A stretch of DNA of 64,000 nucleotides from Micromonospora cremea (GTDB lineage: Bacteria > Actinomycetota > Actinomycetes > Mycobacteriales > Micromonosporaceae), in assembly GCF_900143515.1 (NCBI RefSeq), contig NZ_FSQT01000001.1, forward strand, positions 1,550,001-1,614,000. The letters are read 5' to 3'. Made by a program: the position numbers and the translations under genes. The notes under the pieces are model-generated. The model was not told where the DNA came from, made no database searches, and saw nothing but the letters and a program-made list of their open reading frames with translations. Shown one piece after another: positions 24,362-31,730 of this stretch; position 1 is the first letter of the stretch, and each line of letters begins with the position of its first letter.

Positions 24362-25528
24362 ATGGCCGTCGTCGTAGTGCTCGATATCGATGAAACACTG
24401 CGCGAGCAGCACAGCCTGACGATCGAAGTCCGCTCGGACGACGCCGGTGTGCCCGTCGCGGTGGCCGCGCTCCGGCAGGCGCTGCTCCGGCTCGAAGCGA
24501 CGGGAGCCGGCGGGGAGCCGCTGGGCCCGGCCGTCGTCTCGTCACCGATCGCCTTGCCCGGCGCGCAGCTCCTCGTGATCGACTTCGGCCCGCTTCCCGC
24601 CGAGCATGTCCTCGCCATACCGGAGCTGCTGGCCCGGCAATTGCGCGATGCCGGTGTGCGCGACGCTCTGGTCTCGGTGTCCCGGCGCGGCCCGAGCCAC
24701 GACATCGAGGAGTTCGGCGTGTCCGCCCGGGCCTACCTGCGCGGGCCACTCGGCGCGCCGTTCGGCGACGCCCCGTGCCAACTGCCCCCGCCCCTGCTTG
24801 ACGTGGCGCTCGACTGGTTGCACGCCGAGCGCGGACCCGCGGACGAGCTGAGCGCAGTCGTGCTCGGCGTGCGGGTTCCGCTCACCGCCGAGGCGGCCGG
24901 CTCGGCGACGGCCGCCGTACTGTCCACCCTGCCCACAGTCATCGCGGTGACCCTGCTCGCCGGCGACCTCACCAACCGGCTGGTGGCCGCGACCGTCGGC
25001 GGCTACCACGACATGCTGCCGGCGGCGGCGTTCACCGTCGCGCTGCCGCGCGCCGACCCTGCCGACGCTGGCGACCTGGTCGGTCCGATGCACCGGCTGC
25101 GCGACAAGCTGCACGCGCACAGCGGATTGCTGGCCTGGGCCGGAGTGGACGCCGAGCCGGACAGCCGTCGGGTGACCACGCCACAGTGGTGGCAGCGGCT
25201 CCCGAGCGACGGAAAGCCGGTGAACCGTCGCCCCGGGGTGGAGATGCTCGCCGACGCGCTCATCCCCGACGCCATGTGGTACCAGATCCTCTCCGCCGGG
25301 CACCTCGATCGGCTCGGCGGTCTGCCACCCGGGGCGACGCCGCTGCCCGGTGGGCGGGCCGAGTTGACCGTCGGGGACGCCGAGCAGTGGCTGCCGGGCC
25401 ACCCCGACGCCCTCGAGGTCCTCGCCCGGGGCCGCGAGCTGCTCGCCGGCTGCCTGGTCGACGAGGCGCAGGCGTGGCAGATGACGGGCGCCCGGATCCG
25501 CCGTGCCACGCCGCCCGCCGACCGTTGA
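24362..25528 (+). CDS. Hypothetical protein, 388 aa
   Basis: I do not recognise a family. The protein has no signal peptide and no membrane helix and looks like two alpha/beta lobes: residues 1-170 (VVVVLDIDETLREQHSLTIE...) and 170-290 with ALDWLHAERGPADELSAVVL and hydrophobic helices. The C-terminal part is Pro/Gly/Leu-rich (LGGLPPGATPLPGG) and ends with VLARGRELLAGCLVDEAQAW. The ATG at 24362 follows GGGGG at four bases. Codon use is strongly GC-ending, so it is a real gene. It is transcribed alone. Confidence 0.65.
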   Translation: MAVVVVLDIDETLREQHSLTIEVRSDDAGVPVAVAALRQALLRLEATGAGGEPLGPAVVSSPIALPGAQLLVIDFGPLPAEHVLAIPELLARQLRDAGVRDALVSVSRRGPSHDIEEFGVSARAYLRGPLGAPFGDAPCQLPPPLLDVALDWLHAERGPADELSAVVLGVRVPLTAEAAGSATAAVLSTLPTVIAVTLLAGDLTNRLVAATVGGYHDMLPAAAFTVALPRADPADAGDLVGPMHRLRDKLHAHSGLLAWAGVDAEPDSRRVTTPQWWQRLPSDGKPVNRRPGVEMLADALIPDAMWYQILSAGHLDRLGGLPPGATPLPGGRAELTVGDAEQWLPGHPDALEVLARGRELLAGCLVDEAQAWQMTGARIRRATPPADR

Positions 25529-25642
25529 CCGCATCGGGCGGGACGGTCGGCGTACCAGCGGTGTACGGGGCGCCGCGACGGCGACGAGAAACGCATGATG
25601 CAAACCGCCCAAGGTTCAACTGAATTCCGCTGATTGAGGCCA

Positions 25643-25676
25643 CAGTCAGTTGACTGACCGGACAGTCAGCTGATTG
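25643..25676. repeat. Two tandem palindromic repeats
   Basis: CAGTCA-GT-TGACTG (25643-25656) is a perfect palindrome, and CAGTCA-GC-TGATTG (25663-25676) repeats it 20 bases later with one mismatch. They lie between two convergent genes, in a 430-base gap with only hydrolase debris, so the gene they once controlled may be lost. Confidence 0.45.
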
Positions 25677-25791
25677 ATGCCGTAGTTGCGCAGCAACCAG
25701 TCGGCCGGACGGTCCTCGCCCGAAGGGAAGATCCGGCGGAGGCGTCGTAGACATGAATCGCGACGCCAGACCGGTGCGTGAGGCCCGCCTC

Positions 25792-25866
25792 TCACCGCGC
25801 GAGGTCGTCAACGGTCACCTGGTAGTCGCGGCCAGGCTGAAGTATGAGCACCGGCTTGTCCAGTGC
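25792..25866 (-). pseudogene. C-terminal scrap of alpha/beta hydrolase
   Basis: LDKPVLILQPGRDYQVTVDD matches the strand carrying the catalytic Asp region of dienelactone-hydrolase-like alpha/beta hydrolases (LILQGGRDYQV). Nothing upstream continues it. Confidence 0.45.
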
Positions 25867-25960
25867 GGCCGCGGGGAGACAAGGTACGAGCCCGGATCGG
25901 GGGAGCAGGTTGGGAGCAACAGGGCGCAATGAACGGCGGTGAACCACGCCGAACGGCATC

Positions 25961-27238
25961 CTAACTGCACCCACCCCTGCCTGCGACTACTCGTTTCCGC
26001 AGGTCAGGGTCGGCGGGTGTGACCTGCCGCGTAGCTGCGGGGCTGGTGGGGGGACGGGCGGCGGTCGGCGCTGGTCCGGCGGTGTGGCCCCGCCACGCGT
26101 CTACGGCGAGCAGCGTGAGGGCGGCCAGGGTCAGCAGCCCGCCGACGAGTGCCAGCGGGCGTGCCCCCGAGGTGGGCAGGAGGGCACCGCCGAGCAGCGA
26201 TCCGCCGGCAATGCCGGCGTTGAAGGCGGTGCTGACGCCGGCCGATGCGATGTCGGTGCTACCCGGAGCCAGCTGCAGCATCCGGTTCTGCACGGCGGAG
26301 CCGAACGCCGCGTAAGCGAGGCCTATCCCGGCGAGGAGCGCGACCGCGCCGGGCCGGAGCGCGCCGACCGCGTACAGGCCGAACAGAGAGGCCGTGCCGA
26401 TGCTCAGCGGCGTCAGCAGGGAAGCGATCGGCCGGGTGTCCAGGGTCCGGGCTGCGGCCAGGGTGCCGACGACGCCGGCGGCGCCGGCGGCGAACAGCAG
26501 CGGCGCCAGCACCGCGTCGGCGAAGCCGCTGACGTCGAGCAGGAACGGTGTGACGTAGGTCTGCAGGGTCATGAAGCCGCCGATGCTTAGGGCGGTTGCG
26601 ATCAGCAACAGGGCGAAGCGCCGGCCGTGCGGTGCGGTGCCCCGGGCGGCGCCGCCAGTGGCCGGGGGATAGGACGGAAGCAGGACGAGCACCGCGACGG
26701 CGATGGCCAGACCGACCCCGGCCAGCACCGCGAACGCCGCGCGCCACCCGGCCTGTTGCCCGAGCCAGGTGCCGAGGGGTACGCCGAGGACCGGGGCGAG
26801 CGTCGCCCCGGTCGCGAACAGCGCTACCACCCGGCCGCGCACCGCGACCGGGAAGGGCCCGGTCACGGTTGCCGTGGCGATGGACCAGAACAGGGCCTGG
26901 GCGAGGGCGGTTACGAGGCGGGAGCCGGCCAGCACGGCGTACGTCGGCGCGAGCGCGGCGGTGGCGTTCGCGGCGGCGAACAGGAGCATCGTGACGCCGA
27001 GCAGTTGACGCCGGGGGATCCGCTGGGTCAGTCGGGCCAGCGGCACGGACGCCAGCACGACCACGACGGCGTACCCGGTGACCAGCAGACCCACCTGCGA
27101 GCGGGTCCGGTCGAGATCGGGTGCGATGTGGGTGAGCAGTCCGACGGGCAGCAGCTCGGTCGTGATGAACGCGAATGCGGCGAGGGAGAGCGCGACGAGC
27201 ACGGCCCTGGCCCTTCGCGGCGACACCTCGGGCGCCAT
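25961..27238 (-). CDS. MFS transporter, DHA1 (AraJ/sugar-efflux) type
   Basis: 425 aa with 12 predicted helices. The opening ALSLAAFAFITTELLPVGLL is typical of AraJ-like efflux proteins, motif A is ARLTQRIPRRQLL, and VLGVPLGTWLGQQAGWRAAF is the helix 5 signature. The C-terminal 45 residues are polar and Pro-rich. It probably expels sugars, arabinose-like compounds or drugs. The gene follows the debris of a two-component regulator on the same strand. The ATG at 27238 fits the family start. Confidence 0.88.
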   Translation of the reverse strand: MAPEVSPRRARAVLVALSLAAFAFITTELLPVGLLTHIAPDLDRTRSQVGLLVTGYAVVVVLASVPLARLTQRIPRRQLLGVTMLLFAAANATAALAPTYAVLAGSRLVTALAQALFWSIATATVTGPFPVAVRGRVVALFATGATLAPVLGVPLGTWLGQQAGWRAAFAVLAGVGLAIAVAVLVLLPSYPPATGGAARGTAPHGRRFALLLIATALSIGGFMTLQTYVTPFLLDVSGFADAVLAPLLFAAGAAGVVGTLAAARTLDTRPIASLLTPLSIGTASLFGLYAVGALRPGAVALLAGIGLAYAAFGSAVQNRMLQLAPGSTDIASAGVSTAFNAGIAGGSLLGGALLPTSGARPLALVGGLLTLAALTLLAVDAWRGHTAGPAPTAARPPTSPAATRQVTPADPDLRKRVVAGRGGCS

Positions 27239-27299
27239 GGCCCACCCCCCTTTTCATGGTCACCGTAATCGAGGGCCCGACCCCCGCTCCGTTCGCGGG

Positions 27300-27690
27300 C
27301 CCCAGCGACTGGTTGGGCGAGCCGGCCGTCGTGGGCGAGCAGGGCGATCTGGGTGCGGTTGCCGAGGCCCAGCTTGGTGAGGATGTGTGAGGCGTGGGCC
27401 CGCACGGTGGTCACGCTCATCAGCAGCTCGGTGGCGATCCCGCGTTGGAGCGTCTGTGCGCGATGGCCAGCACGAGGTCGTTTTCCCGGGCCGTGAGCAG
27501 GGCCAGCCGGGTACGCGCGTGCTCGTAGGACTCGGCCCCGGACGCCACCCGCCGCGCAAGGCGGCGACCGCCGGTGAGGGCGGCCCGTTCGGCGAGACCG
27601 ATCAGACCGTGCCGGCGCTGCCGGTGGCACCGCTGCCGGGCGTGGTCGGGTTGCTCACCGCAATGCTTAGGCCAGAACCGGGTGCGCCGC
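27300..27690 (-). pseudogene. Remnant of NarL-type two-component system (kinase tail fused to LuxR-type HTH)
   Basis: Reading the minus strand, GLIGLAERAALTGGR is the end of a NarX/DesK-type histidine kinase. It goes on as ARRVASGAESYEHARTRLAL, LTARENDLVLAIAHRRSNA and, after a one-base deletion, IATELLMSVTTVRAHASHIL with TKLGLGNRTQIALLAHDGRL, which is a full LuxR-type DNA-binding domain. The receiver domain between them is missing, so a deletion joined the two genes. The HTH frame has no stop before it enters the MFS gene out of frame. Confidence 0.7.
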
Positions 27691-27762
27691 CCAGGGTGCC
27701 GCCGGAACTGGCTGGCTGCAGACCGGTGAACGGGAAGATCGACTCCTGGCGGGCCGCGGAGA

Positions 27763-28095
27763 TCACCTGCACTCAGGCATCCTCGATGACCGTCCTCTAC
27801 AGACCGACACCGGGGTTACGAGACGTCCCTTAGCAAAGTAGGCCGCCGCCCGGCGCAGCATCTCGTTCTCCTGCTCGAGAACCTTGTTCCGTCGACGCAG
27901 CTCCCGCAGTTCGGCCGACTCGCGGCTGGTGGTCCCGGGACGGACGCCGTCTTCGACGTCGGCGAGCTTGAGCCAGCGATGCAGGCACGCCTCGGAAATC
28001 CCGAAGTCCTTCGCGATCTGCCTCAACGGCGCCTCGCCCAAACGGGCGACCGCGACCACGTCAGGGCGTAACTCCGCAGGAAAGGCTTTCGGCAT
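27763..28095 (-). pseudogene. IS3-family OrfA (transposase HTH subunit), 3' end replaced
   Basis: MPKAFPAELRPDVVAVARLG and IAKDFGISEACLHRWLKLAD form the HTH, and ELRRRNKVLEQENEMLRRAA the leucine zipper, all typical of IS3 OrfA. After AAYFAKG the normal end and the overlapping OrfB are absent; the sequence changes at the inverted repeat starting at 27815. So it is a dead remnant cut by another insertion or deletion. Confidence 0.75.
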
Positions 28096-29143
28096 GTCAG
28101 ACATTTTTTCAGCGAGGACGCATCCTCACAGGTCAGGAGTCAACCGAACCGGGGGCAGTCCCTCACTCGGCTGCGTCAGCAGGGAGATCTGGTCCGATCT
28201 CTGGGGACCCGAGGATGGTCGTGCCCGGACTCAGCGCCTCACGACGCCGGCTGAAAAGTAGTGACCACCGACTTGATGGCCTCGACGTAGTCGTAGAAAC
28301 GCGCCGTCCGTTGCCCCGAGTCTCTCATTGCCCGGGACAAGTCCTCGGTGGGAAAGAACGACTTGCGCAGAGCGTGAGAGAGTTCTAGCTGTACCCCCGC
28401 TCCTCGTCGATCCTTGTTGCAGATGTTGCCGGGGTAGGTGCCGGCCACCTCGCTCGAGGCCGATATGACCCGGAAGCCTTTGTCGATCAGCGCGGCCGAG
28501 ATGCTTTGCTGCAGGTCGGCGTCCAGCCCCCCAAGGGCCGTTTCTGCCTGGTCGGCGGTGCCGGCGTAGCCATGGAAGGATATGCATCTGTCCGCCGCCC
28601 CAACCATAGCTAGACATTGCGGCTCATCGAAACGCGAAGAGGTGATGTGCAGATCGGAGTTGTGGCTGGCTTTGATGCCGGCGAACACATACGTGTCCAT
28701 GAGTCCGTCGCCTACGGCGAGCGCCAACTCACCGCTACCGGCTTCTATGCCGCCCCCGTGGATCGCGATGGAAGCCCACGACGTGGTGGGTCGGTAAAGC
28801 GCGGTCCGGGTGTAGGTAACGCCCTCTTCCTCGCCGGCAGCCAACTGGGCGTAGTTGTCATAAAGGTTGCCCACAAATGCCTCCGATCAGGACGCCCGCC
28901 TCGCCGAAGAAGTCCGAGATGCTGTCAGCGGGATCCGCGCCGATCGGCCGAGTTTGCCGACCGGCGCGCTCGACTCCGCGCTCACAGCGGCAATGTTACC
29001 CGCTGTTCCGGGGTCATTAGATCGATTCGGTGAGCACGCCGGCGGAAGCCGCCCACGCCAACCCTTGACAATCGCCATTGAAACCCGTTCGTGTCGTCTC
29101 GCGAACGGCTTTTCGGCGATCTTGCCAAAGGACGTCTCGTAAC
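27815..29143. mobile_element. Possible 1.3-kb element bounded by 23-base inverted repeats
   Basis: GTTACGAGACGTCC at 27815 is found in inverse orientation ending at 29143, and the match extends to about 20 of 23 bases. The inside holds the IS3 OrfA remnant and the poly-gamma-glutamate hydrolase gene, but no complete transposase, so it would be a non-autonomous or decayed element. The first 13 bases recur at 38471-38483. I see no target duplication. The two ends could also belong to separate lost insertion sequences. Confidence 0.4.
28239..28874 (-). CDS. Poly-gamma-glutamate hydrolase family protein (PF05908)
   Basis: 211 aa, full length for the family typified by phage/Bacillus PghP, a zinc-dependent gamma-glutamyl hydrolase. 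Key blocks are SIAIHGGGIEAGSGELALAV (metal-binding His and Glu), NSDLHITSSRFDEPQCL, ISFHGYAG and GVQLELSHALRKSF. No signal peptide is visible, as in the phage enzymes that reach capsule after lysis. The gene lies inside a possible mobile element. Another polymer-linked gene, capA, is about 5 kb away. Start is the ATG at 28874. Confidence 0.85.
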   Translation of the reverse strand: MGNLYDNYAQLAAGEEEGVTYTRTALYRPTTSWASIAIHGGGIEAGSGELALAVGDGLMDTYVFAGIKASHNSDLHITSSRFDEPQCLAMVGAADRCISFHGYAGTADQAETALGGLDADLQQSISAALIDKGFRVISASSEVAGTYPGNICNKDRRGAGVQLELSHALRKSFFPTEDLSRAMRDSGQRTARFYDYVEAIKSVVTTFQPAS

Positions 29144-29437
29144 TCGGTGAAGGCGTTGCCTGGCAACGGTGCTGGTGCGGCGCAGTACTCCCGTCCGCAG
29201 GCCGCCACCTTCGACCAGGCGTTGCAGTCGGCGAACCTGCAACCGCGTTGGCAGGGCCTGGATTCCTCGCCGCCGATGCGAGTGCTGCCGGTCCTGCTTC
29301 TGCTCAGCATCCTGACAGTGCTGGTGTTCGGACCTGTTCCCGCCAGAGGCACCGATGGTTCTGGTTATGGGTGCTCACCGGGGTGCCGCTCGGAGCAACG
29401 TAACGGCGGACGAACGTCTCGCAGCCGTCCGCCGCGG
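28875..29437. other. Gap of about 560 bases, no recognisable gene
   Basis: Short frames on both strands show no family resemblance. It includes the right inverted repeat (29121-29143) and one hydrophobic stretch (VLPVLLLLSILTVLVFG at about 29282-29332) that could be a decayed membrane segment. Confidence 0.4.
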
Positions 29438-30394
29438 TCAGAATGTGGCGATCGGGTTGACCGGGCTGCCGGACGTACCGGCGAAGCGGACCGGCGCGAC
29501 CGCGAGCTGGAAGTCCCACTGGCCGAGCTCGGCAGCCGTCGTCGCGCACACCTCCAGGTCGCAGTTGTCGAGAAGCCACAGACCCATCGCGACGAGGCTC
29601 ACGGCGTGAACCGGCATCAATACGTCTTCGTACCCTGACGGCTGAACGTCCTGGGGGGTGTCAGCGCCGATCAGCGCGACCTCGCGTTCATGCAGCCACG
29701 GCAGGCAGGACGCGTGCCAGCCCGCCTGCGTGAAACCGCTGGCCGCACCGGCCTCGTGCCGGACGCGGCCATAGCCGGTCCGCAGGAGTACCGCATCGCC
29801 GGATCGCACCCGCACACCCTGGCGACGCTCGGCCTCCTCGAGATCGTCGGGAAACACACCCTGCCCCGGTTCCAACCACGGCACATCGCGGACTCTCGCA
29901 ATGTCCAGCAGGACACCACGCGTGATGATTCCGTTCGCCGCCGCCGTGACGGCCGCCCACGCCGATCCCGTTGCGGCGTCGACCAACGAGTGCGACCGCC
30001 CGTTGTACATCGTGCCGTCCCAGAAGATGTGGCACGGCGAGTCGACGTGGGTGAGGGTGTTGCCGTGGAACGTGACGCCGAGCCGCTCGGACGAAAAGCC
30101 CCAGCGCCGGTCGGCGTGAAAGCCGGGCACCGGCATGTTCTCGGCACCCGGCATGTCGGCGGCGCACGGGCACGTCGTCGTCGACCGCTCCATGTCTTCC
30201 GGTACGGCAACCTCCCATGCGCACGACACGCTCCTGCCGTGGCGCACAGCCCGCGCCGCCGCCAGCCGGACGTCGTCGGTGATGTGGTTCAGAGTCCCGA
30301 GCTCGTCGTCGTCGCCCCACCGTCCCCAGTTCGACAGCGTGCTGAAGTACCCGAGCACGTCGTCCTGTGTGGGCATCGGTCGCCCTGCCGTCAT
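29438..30394 (-). CDS. Cyclase family metal hydrolase (PF04199)
   Basis: 318 aa, the longer branch of the family. The metal site appears as FHGNTLTHVDSPCHIF near residues 108-123 (HxxTxxHxDxPxH). GDAVLLRTGYGR and LIGADTPQDVQPSG follow at the usual places, and the region VHAVSLVAMGLWLLDNCDLE is conserved near the C-terminus. It is only distantly like the cyclase at 19.5 kb and is not part of an operon. The substrate is probably an amide or lactone. Start is the ATG at 30394, with GGAGGAG 11 bases upstream; a second Met lies six codons later. Confidence 0.87.
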   Translation of the reverse strand: MTAGRPMPTQDDVLGYFSTLSNWGRWGDDDELGTLNHITDDVRLAAARAVRHGRSVSCAWEVAVPEDMERSTTTCPCAADMPGAENMPVPGFHADRRWGFSSERLGVTFHGNTLTHVDSPCHIFWDGTMYNGRSHSLVDAATGSAWAAVTAAANGIITRGVLLDIARVRDVPWLEPGQGVFPDDLEEAERRQGVRVRSGDAVLLRTGYGRVRHEAGAASGFTQAGWHASCLPWLHEREVALIGADTPQDVQPSGYEDVLMPVHAVSLVAMGLWLLDNCDLEVCATTAAELGQWDFQLAVAPVRFAGTSGSPVNPIATF

Positions 30395-30624
30395 CCCAGC
30401 ATCGACTCCTCCGGTCAGGCGGTCCGAGGCGCCGCAGGGTAAGGTTCCCGCCCTCTCCTTTGACCTGCCAAGGCCCGCTGAACTGGCAAGACACTACATC
30501 AGCGGGCCAGCAGTCGACCTGACCACCTGCCCCGACGGCACTCGGTCGCGGCCGAGCTCATCATCGACGCCTACCACGCCGTTCCAGATCCAGAAATAGT
30601 CGGCCAGCCCGGCCACGGTGAGAC

Positions 30625-30790
30625 GCCGCTGGTTTGATGAGGTTGACCCTTCGGTCGGCCAGGCGGGTGTGCGTCTTGGCTTCGATGCCGACGGCGTCCT
30701 CCGAGAAGAGCGCGTGAACGTCGAAGTTAAAAGGGACGAAGGCGTCGCTCAGTTCCCGGACTCGGTCCAGTGGGTCGAGGCGGCGGCCGG
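30625..30790 (-). pseudogene. Fragment of T5orf172/GIY-YIG-type nuclease-like protein
   Basis: LDPLDRVRELSDAFVPFNFD and VHALFSEDAVGIEAK, then HTRLADRRVNLIKP, match the motif order of T5orf172 domains (RVRELSxxxVPFxFxVHAxxFSEDA...LH..F...RVN). No start codon and no conserved C-terminus remain. Confidence 0.5.
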
Positions 30791-30860
30791 CACGACGGCC
30801 GCCGGATACGACACTGCGGCGGCACCGGGAACGATGCCGCCGCAGTGCGAAACACGATCT

Positions 30861-31091
30861 CTAGCTGACGAAGGTGCGCTGCGGCCGGCGGGCCCGCCAG
30901 GTCAGGGCCGCGCCCGCGATGATCAGGGCGAGCGCGACGGAGACCAGCACGGGCACCGGAACGCTGTCGCCGGTGATCGGCAGGCCGCCGCCGTTGTCGC
31001 CGCCACCCCCACCGTCGGCCGGCGGGTCGTCGGAGTCGTCGTCCGCCGGAGGCGTGGCAGTGTCGCCGGTCATCCCGCGACGTGTAGACAC
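30861..31091 (-). pseudogene. Orphan LPXTG wall-anchor tail
   Basis: 76 aa at most: a Pro/Asp/Gly-rich linker (TPPADDDSDDPPADGGGGG) then LPITG, a hydrophobic helix (VLVSVALALIIAGAALTW) and the positive tail RARRPQRTFVS. This is a perfect sortase substrate end, but no signal peptide or extracellular domain precedes it, so it is the end of a lost surface protein. No sortase gene is nearby. Confidence 0.65.
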
Positions 31092-31241
31092 GGTGCAGGT
31101 CGGCGTACGCGGAATCCTGAGTCGTCTGGTCCCCGGCGCCGTGTGGCACCATATGGAACGGATCCGTATTGGCGCAGCCCAATACGATTGATCGACAGCT
31201 ATGGGTATCTTTTCGTTATCAGCGCTGAACGGAGACCGGGC

Positions 31242-31730
31242 ATGAGCAACTGGGCCGACAACCCGCGGCTGAACACCTGGTTGGCGGCCCAGCAGACGGC
31301 CTTTCCAGTCTGGTCCCGTGAGACCGGGCAGGCGTGGGACGTCACCGTGGACTCCCTGGACCGCCTAGAGCAGCTGCTGCGTGAGCGGTTCGCCAGCCGG
31401 GACGACCTGCTCGCGGCCGAGGAGGCCGAGCAGCCCGCGGTCATGGTGCCGGGGTGGTACCTCGGCGAGGTGCTCAACCGCAATTGCGGGACCGTGTGGC
31501 ACCGCAACCCGGTCGAGCCCACCCACCCCGACCAGCCGAAAACCCCGTTCGTCCAGCTCCCGGAGAACCCCGGAGCGGAGTACGAGGACGAGGACGACCT
31601 CCCGCTGGTCTGCAACCCGTTCACCGAGATCCGCGGGCTGCTCGTCCGCGGACCCAGCTACCACCTGCGGCAGGTTGTCAACCGATACGAAGCGGTAGGT
31701 CAACTCCCCGACGCTTGTCACACTCGTTGA
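31242..31730 (+). CDS. Hypothetical protein, 162 aa
   Basis: I do not recognise the family. The protein is soluble and acidic (EYEDEDDLPLVCNPFTEIRG) with a helical N-terminus (LNTWLAAQQTAFPVWSRETG and SLDRLEQLLRERFASRDDLL), the composition of actinobacterial accessory proteins. GGAGA sits about seven bases before the ATG at 31242. Its 3' end overlaps the convergent LuxR gene by 13 bases. No operon partner. Confidence 0.65.
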   Translation: MSNWADNPRLNTWLAAQQTAFPVWSRETGQAWDVTVDSLDRLEQLLRERFASRDDLLAAEEAEQPAVMVPGWYLGEVLNRNCGTVWHRNPVEPTHPDQPKTPFVQLPENPGAEYEDEDDLPLVCNPFTEIRGLLVRGPSYHLRQVVNRYEAVGQLPDACHTR

